59,810 nt of DNA, taken from contig NZ_JAKVBC010000034.1 in the NCBI RefSeq assembly GCF_022447245.1, forward strand, positions 1 to 59,810, in the 5' to 3' direction. Each line of letters opens with the position of its first letter. Position 1 is the stretch's first letter. This document shows, one piece after another, positions 55,294 through 59,810 of this stretch. The notes under the pieces are model-generated. The model did not search any database. It had not been told where the DNA came from and saw nothing but the letters and a program-made list of their open reading frames with translations. The stretch is from Kordia sp. (GTDB taxonomy: Bacteria > Bacteroidota > Bacteroidia > Flavobacteriales > Flavobacteriaceae). Made by a program: the position numbers and the translations under genes.

Positions 55294-57462
55294 TTAGCCT
55301 TTTACAACGGCTCTTTTCTTCTTTTTGATATTGTTTAATTGAATATCTCCTAATACATTGATCGCTTCTTCTACATATACATCTTTAGAAAGATCTTCAT
55401 GCCAAGCTTGTCTTTTCCCTTGTAAAGTAGAATCTTTTTGCATTAATAATTCTTCATACGGCAAAGACGTAAATACTAGCTTTGTATCATAATCAGAGAT
55501 TGCTTTGAAACGCTTTGCATAGTCTTCATCTGCATCTGCTTCTTTCTTGTATTCCACATAATTTAAAGGATATTCATTATCATCACGACGTTTCTTTATC
55601 CATTTTGCATTTTCTTCAATCAACTTTAATTGCGCATTATTTGCCATACGCTCTTTACTCTTTTTGATTGTTTTTTCATAGTCAATATAGCCATCCCAAA
55701 GATCGTACGTAGCTGGATCTATTTGATCCCAAGGTAATGGATTTTCTTGATCTTTTTCTCCTACATCAATAAAACTATATTTATCAACTACAACTACATC
55801 ACTTTTTACACCTTCTAATTGTGTGGATCCACCGTTGATTCTGTAGAATTTTTGAGTTGTCAATTTTAAAGCTCCTACGTTTGTGTCAGAACCTCCAACA
55901 AATCTGTTTAAGTCTACGATATTTTGAACGGTTCCTTTTCCATAGGTTTGCTTACTTCCTATTACAATAGCTCTTTTATAATCTTGCAATGCTGCAGCCA
56001 AAATTTCTGAAGCCGATGCCGATAATTCATTTACTAAGATTACCAATGGTCCGTCCCACTGAATGCGACTGTCTTGATCTTTCAATACTTCTTTTCCATC
56101 TACAGAACTCTTAACCTGTACAATTGGTCCATCTTTTATAAAGAATCCTGCCATATCCACAACAGTTTTTAACGATCCTCCACCATTATTTCGAAGGTCT
56201 AATACCAAACCTTCCATGCCTTGATCTTTTAAACGCTCAATTTCTTTTTTCACGTCGCTTGCAGCATTTCGTTTATTATAGTCTTCAAAATTCACATAGA
56301 ACTTCGGCAAGTTGATGATTCCGAACGTGCGTTCTCCTTTTTTTACAACAGCCGATTTAGCATAGGTTTCTTCAATCTCAACCAAATCTCTTTTGATTGT
56401 GATGATTTCAATAGAACCATCTACTTTTTTCATCGTCAAGGTTACTTTTGTTCCTTTTGGACCTTTGATCAATTTTACAGCATCATCTAAGCGCATTCCA
56501 ACAATATCTACTGGTTCTTCACCTTCTTGTGCTACTTTTAGAATGATATCTCCTGCTTCAATTTTTTTACTTCTCCAAGCTGGTCCTCCAGAAATTACCT
56601 CAAATATTTTAGCTCCTTCTGTACGTTTTTGCAAACGCGCTCCAATGCCTTCTAAAGTTCCTGACATGTTCATATCAAAACGATCTTTGTCTTGTGGCGC
56701 TAAATATGAGGTATGTGGATCAAATTCTTCTACAATTGCATTTATATATATGCTAAACCAATCTTTACGCTCTAAATCATCCATTAAGTCAAAAAACTCA
56801 ACATACGTTTTTGCGGTAGATTCACGAGCTTCTTTTTCTAAGGCAACATCATCCTTAATTTTATGAGCAGCATCTTCTTTCTTCTTATTTTTTTCTACTT
56901 CTAGCTTTATATCATAGTTTGCTAGTGTAGAAAATTTTAATTCTTTTCTCCAACGTTCTTTTAATTCTTTGACGTTTTTAGCAAAAGTTAGCTTTTCATA
57001 ATCTCTATTGATTGTTTCATTCTTTGTAAAGTCGAACGGATTTTTCAATACTTCTTCTTGAAACTTTTTAGATTCCTCCATTCGTTTCATCAAACGATCA
57101 TATACCAAACTAAAGAATACAACTCCTGGTTTTTTGATTTCATCATCGATTTTATCTTTATACTCACTAAACTCTTCAATGTCTGACACCAAGAAATAAC
57201 GCTTCATTGGGTCAACTGCATCGATAAAGTCATTGTATACATTCTCAGAGAAATCATCATTAATATCCTGAGGATCAAAATGCCACCTACTTAATACATA
57301 AGAAATTAAGTCTACTAATGTTTTATCTTGTCCAGGATCGTCAAAAGATTTTTTTGCAAAACCGCAAGACACCATTGCAAAGACCAATAGTGCCACTAAA
57401 TATATTCTGTTCCTTCTCATAAAAGCTCTAATTTTCACAGATTTAAGTTTTTTCATTTTCAT
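55294..57462 (-). CDS. prc: Carboxy-terminal (tail-specific) protease
   Basis: A 722-residue periplasmic protease of the S41A/Prc type, anchored or exported by an N-terminal signal (M-V-S-C-G resembles a lipobox). A long helical N-terminal domain precedes PDZ (about 240-320: S-G-T-L-E-G-I-G-A, G-P-A-W-R-S, D-I-I-L-K-V) and the S41 core with Ser in L-S-A-S-A-S-E and Lys in T-Y-G-K-G-T-V-Q. It trims or degrades envelope proteins from their C-termini. ATG 57462 and ATG 57456 are both possible starts. Confidence 0.94.
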   Translation of the reverse strand: MKMKKLKSVKIRAFMRRNRIYLVALLVFAMVSCGFAKKSFDDPGQDKTLVDLISYVLSRWHFDPQDINDDFSENVYNDFIDAVDPMKRYFLVSDIEEFSEYKDKIDDEIKKPGVVFFSLVYDRLMKRMEESKKFQEEVLKNPFDFTKNETINRDYEKLTFAKNVKELKERWRKELKFSTLANYDIKLEVEKNKKKEDAAHKIKDDVALEKEARESTAKTYVEFFDLMDDLERKDWFSIYINAIVEEFDPHTSYLAPQDKDRFDMNMSGTLEGIGARLQKRTEGAKIFEVISGGPAWRSKKIEAGDIILKVAQEGEEPVDIVGMRLDDAVKLIKGPKGTKVTLTMKKVDGSIEIITIKRDLVEIEETYAKSAVVKKGERTFGIINLPKFYVNFEDYNKRNAASDVKKEIERLKDQGMEGLVLDLRNNGGGSLKTVVDMAGFFIKDGPIVQVKSSVDGKEVLKDQDSRIQWDGPLVILVNELSASASEILAAALQDYKRAIVIGSKQTYGKGTVQNIVDLNRFVGGSDTNVGALKLTTQKFYRINGGSTQLEGVKSDVVVVDKYSFIDVGEKDQENPLPWDQIDPATYDLWDGYIDYEKTIKKSKERMANNAQLKLIEENAKWIKKRRDDNEYPLNYVEYKKEADADEDYAKRFKAISDYDTKLVFTSLPYEELLMQKDSTLQGKRQAWHEDLSKDVYVEEAINVLGDIQLNNIKKKKRAVVKG

Positions 57463-57656
57463 AATTCAGCATGAATTTGGGGCTTATTTTCTTCCGAAAA
57501 GGAGCATTCATACCGATACCGTTAATTTTTTACTAAAATAAAGAAAAAATTATGCCGTTTTTTAACAATGTTACTAATTTTTTGTTAAAGACAAAACCGT
57601 ATGCAATTAAACGGTAAATTGTGTACTTTAGCAACTTAAAATGAAGTACCTCTTTT

Positions 57657-58436
57657 ATGGATGAAAAACCTTTAATTTTAGTTACCAACGACGACGGCAT
57701 TACTGCTCCGGGATTACGCGCATTAATTGATGTAATGAACGAATTAGGAGATGTAATTGTTGTTGCTCCAGATAGCCCTCAAAGTGGAATGGGACATGCG
57801 ATTACGGTAAACTCTACAATTTATTGCAATGCAATTACTATTGATGACGGACCACAAATTGAATATTCGAGTTCAGGAACACCCGTAGATTGTGTTAAAC
57901 TTGCCGTAAATGAAATTTTAAATAAAAAACCAGACATCTGTGTTTCAGGAATTAATCATGGATCAAACTCCTCTATTAATGTGATTTATTCTGGAACCAT
58001 GAGCGCAGCGGTTGAAGCTGGTGTGGAAGGAATTCCTGCCATTGGTTTTTCACTATTAGATTATGATTGGGAAGCCAATTTTGACGCTACAAAAGAGTAT
58101 GTAAAAAAGATTACTCAAAAAGTATTATACAATGGCTTGCCAGAAGGTGTTGTACTTAATGTGAATTTTCCAAAGTTAAAAGCGAAGGAAATTAAAGGAA
58201 TTCGTATTTGCAGACAAGCCAAAGCGCGTTGGAAAGAAGATTTTGATAAACGCACCAATCCACATGGAAAACAATATTATTGGTTATCTGGAAGTTTTAT
58301 CAACCAAGACAAAGGAGAAGACACCGATGAATGGGCATTGGCAAATGGTTATGTTTCTATTGTGCCTGTAAAGTTTGACTTAACAGCTCATCATGCAATA
58401 CAAAAACTTAATAGTTTAGGATTCAATGAAAAATAA
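57657..58436 (+). CDS. surE: 5'/3'-nucleotidase SurE
   Basis: A 259-residue survival protein. Metal-binding V-T-N-D-D-G-I at the start, S-G-M-G-H-A-I-T, S-G-T-P-V-D-C-V and the long V-S-G-I-N-H-G-S-N block with Y-S-G-T-M-S-A-A-V-E-A. It dephosphorylates nucleoside monophosphates. It overlaps the next gene by 11 bp; a near-consensus TACTTTAG lies at 57624-57631. The 194-bp gap to prc holds divergent promoters. Confidence 0.96.
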   Translation: MDEKPLILVTNDDGITAPGLRALIDVMNELGDVIVVAPDSPQSGMGHAITVNSTIYCNAITIDDGPQIEYSSSGTPVDCVKLAVNEILNKKPDICVSGINHGSNSSINVIYSGTMSAAVEAGVEGIPAIGFSLLDYDWEANFDATKEYVKKITQKVLYNGLPEGVVLNVNFPKLKAKEIKGIRICRQAKARWKEDFDKRTNPHGKQYYWLSGSFINQDKGEDTDEWALANGYVSIVPVKFDLTAHHAIQKLNSLGFNEK

Positions 58437-58725
58437 TAATAAAGAGGTTATTGTTGGAGCTCTAGTTGGGCTTGGCACTACAATTGTAGGAACATTTTTG
58501 TATTTGATATTTGTGGCATATCAACGAAACGCATCCATAGGTGCTGTTTGGGATTTTGCTATGAACGGAAGTGAAATTAGTTCCGTAGTAGTTTTTGGTA
58601 CTGCTTTGAATTTTGCTGCATTTTTTGGTTTCTTGAGATATAATAAAGAAGCACATGCAAAAGGTGTATTGATTATCACAATTATTACTGGAATTGCAGT
58701 ATTGATCCATAAATTATTCGCATAA
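58426..58725 (+). CDS. Small membrane protein between surE and lpxB
   Basis: A 99-residue protein with three hydrophobic helices (about 9-30, 52-68, 78-96) and a short basic N-terminus. Overlaps surE by 11 bp and ends 8 bp before lpxB, so it is part of their operon. I know it only as a conserved flavobacterial hypothetical; a role in envelope assembly is a guess from neighbours. Confidence 0.75.
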   Translation: MKNNNKEVIVGALVGLGTTIVGTFLYLIFVAYQRNASIGAVWDFAMNGSEISSVVVFGTALNFAAFFGFLRYNKEAHAKGVLIITIITGIAVLIHKLFA

Positions 58726-58733
58726 ACACTCGC

Positions 58734-59810
58734 ATGAAGTACTATATTGTTGCAGGAGAAGCGTCGGGAGATTTACATGGTTCTAATTTAATGAAAGCTA
58801 TTGTAAAGGAAGATCCTTCAGCCGATATTCGGTTTTGGGGCGGCGATTTGATGCAAGCAGTTGGCGGTACTTTGGTGATGCATTATAAGGAACGTGCTTT
58901 TATGGGATTCATTGAAATTATCATGAATCTTCGTAAAATTTTGGGTATGATTTCTTTTTGCAAGAAAGATATTGCGGAGTTTCAACCTGATGTTATAATT
59001 TTTATTGACAATTCAGGATTTAATCTTCGTGTTGCCAAATGGGCTAAAGAAGCTGGTTTTAGAACCAATTATTATATTTCTCCTCAAGTTTGGGCAAGTA
59101 GAGCGAGTAGAGTCCAAAAGATTAAACGCGATGTTGATGCCATGTATGTCATTCTTCCTTTTGAGAAGGAGTTTTATAAAAAATATGACTATGATGTGCA
59201 TTTTGTAGGTCATCCGTTGTTAGATGCCATTGCCGATAGAAAGCCTGTGGATGAAACACAGTTTAGATCAACACATGGGCTGGACGATAGACAAATTATT
59301 GCTTTATTACCTGGAAGTAGAAAGCAAGAAATTACCAAAATGCTTTCGATTATGCTTTCTGTTGTGGATGATTTTTCTGAGTATCAATTTGTGATTGCTG
59401 GTGCACCTAGTCAGGAAAAATCATTTTACGATCAATTTATTAGTGGAAAAAATGTGCAATTTATCAGTAACAAAACATACGATTTATTGAGTGTTGCTAC
59501 TGCTGCTTTGGTCACTTCTGGAACCGCTACTTTAGAAACAGCTTTGTATAAAGTACCGCAAGTCGTATGCTACAAAGCGAACAATATTTCCTATCAAATT
59601 GCCAAACGCATTATTACCTTAGAGTATATTTCTTTGGTGAATTTAATCATGGACAGAGAAGTTGTCAAGGAATTGATACAACACGATTTCACCACTCAAA
59701 ATGTCAAAAAAGAATTGACACGTATTTTAGATGATAACGAACGTGTAAAATTGTTTGAAGATTATTACGAACTAGAACAAAAGCTCGGTGGTAAAGGTGC
59801 TAGTAAGAAT
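58734..59810 (+). CDS. lpxB: Lipid-A-disaccharide synthase (cut by window end)
   Basis: ATG 58734 opens a frame that runs without stop to the last base (359 codons). It begins Y-Y-I-V-A-G-E-A-S-G-D-L-H-G, the LpxB signature, and has D-N-S-G-F-N-L-R, P-Q-V-W-A-S-R, F-V-G-H-P-L, L-L-P-G-S-R-K-Q-E-I and T-S-G-T-A-T-L-E-T-A. It joins UDP-2,3-diacylglucosamine to lipid X in lipid A synthesis. Family length is about 370-380, so only the last few residues are missing. Confidence 0.95.
   Translation, partial: MKYYIVAGEASGDLHGSNLMKAIVKEDPSADIRFWGGDLMQAVGGTLVMHYKERAFMGFIEIIMNLRKILGMISFCKKDIAEFQPDVIIFIDNSGFNLRVAKWAKEAGFRTNYYISPQVWASRASRVQKIKRDVDAMYVILPFEKEFYKKYDYDVHFVGHPLLDAIADRKPVDETQFRSTHGLDDRQIIALLPGSRKQEITKMLSIMLSVVDDFSEYQFVIAGAPSQEKSFYDQFISGKNVQFISNKTYDLLSVATAALVTSGTATLETALYKVPQVVCYKANNISYQIAKRIITLEYISLVNLIMDREVVKELIQHDFTTQNVKKELTRILDDNERVKLFEDYYELEQKLGGKGASKN

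Overview
The window looks like chromosomal DNA of a marine-type Flavobacteriaceae bacterium (Bacteroidetes). Support: low G+C, promoters of the TAnnTTTG type with little Shine-Dalgarno signal, a complete gldK-gldL-gldM-gldN type IX secretion/gliding operon, exosortase XrtF with its partner, many SPII lipoproteins whose mature ends begin C-S-D-D or similar, and the flavobacterial order sigma-54 activator, lptE, TPR protein, secG, groES, groEL. The genus is not provable from this sequence; Kordia-like is a guess.

Layout. 1-4.8 kb: initiator tRNA, small CPXCG protein, ABC-F ATPase, DUF983 protein, FAD oxidoreductase. 3.9-12.4 kb (minus): topA, an arginase-fold protein that has lost canonical metal ligands, then gldK, gldL, gldM, gldN ending in a strong terminator whose T-tract appears to double as the promoter of the next gene. 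12.5-18.1 kb (minus): lipoprotein, ECF sigma factor and membrane-anchored anti-sigma/beta-barrel-like protein, preceded by a kelch-like lipoprotein gene interrupted by three in-frame stops without any frameshift, and an LVIVD-repeat lipoprotein. Two of these units share a near-identical promoter (GGGAACC, 16 nt, CGTCTA) and the third a weaker version: a probable local ECF regulon.

18.3-27.3 kb (plus): miaB, two tandem paralogous lipoproteins with different low-complexity linkers, sigma-54 activator, lptE, TPR protein, secG, groES, groEL. 27.4-40.0 kb: a tandem array of five large secreted MG2/TonB-plug-like proteins in two subfamilies (A1, A2 and B1, B2, psiB3), the last broken by many frameshifts; B1 and B2 also share duplicated leader DNA. 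40.0-48.9 kb: xrtF and partner (minus), free-Met-sulfoxide reductase, purH, and the cell-shape operon mreB-mreC-mreD-mrdA-rodA.

48.9-52.2 kb: a tiny double-glycine-like leader peptide ORF joined by an ATGA overlap to a Cys-rich 35-residue ORF, an LRR protein and a C39-like/VKOR/thioredoxin fusion, which may form a cryptic RiPP/bacteriocin locus. 52.4-59.8 kb: YcxB-like protein, secreted nuclease, Gly-rich small protein, tail-specific protease with an ABC permease, surE, a small membrane protein and lpxB, cut by the window end. I see no insertion sequence, CRISPR array, rRNA or prophage.
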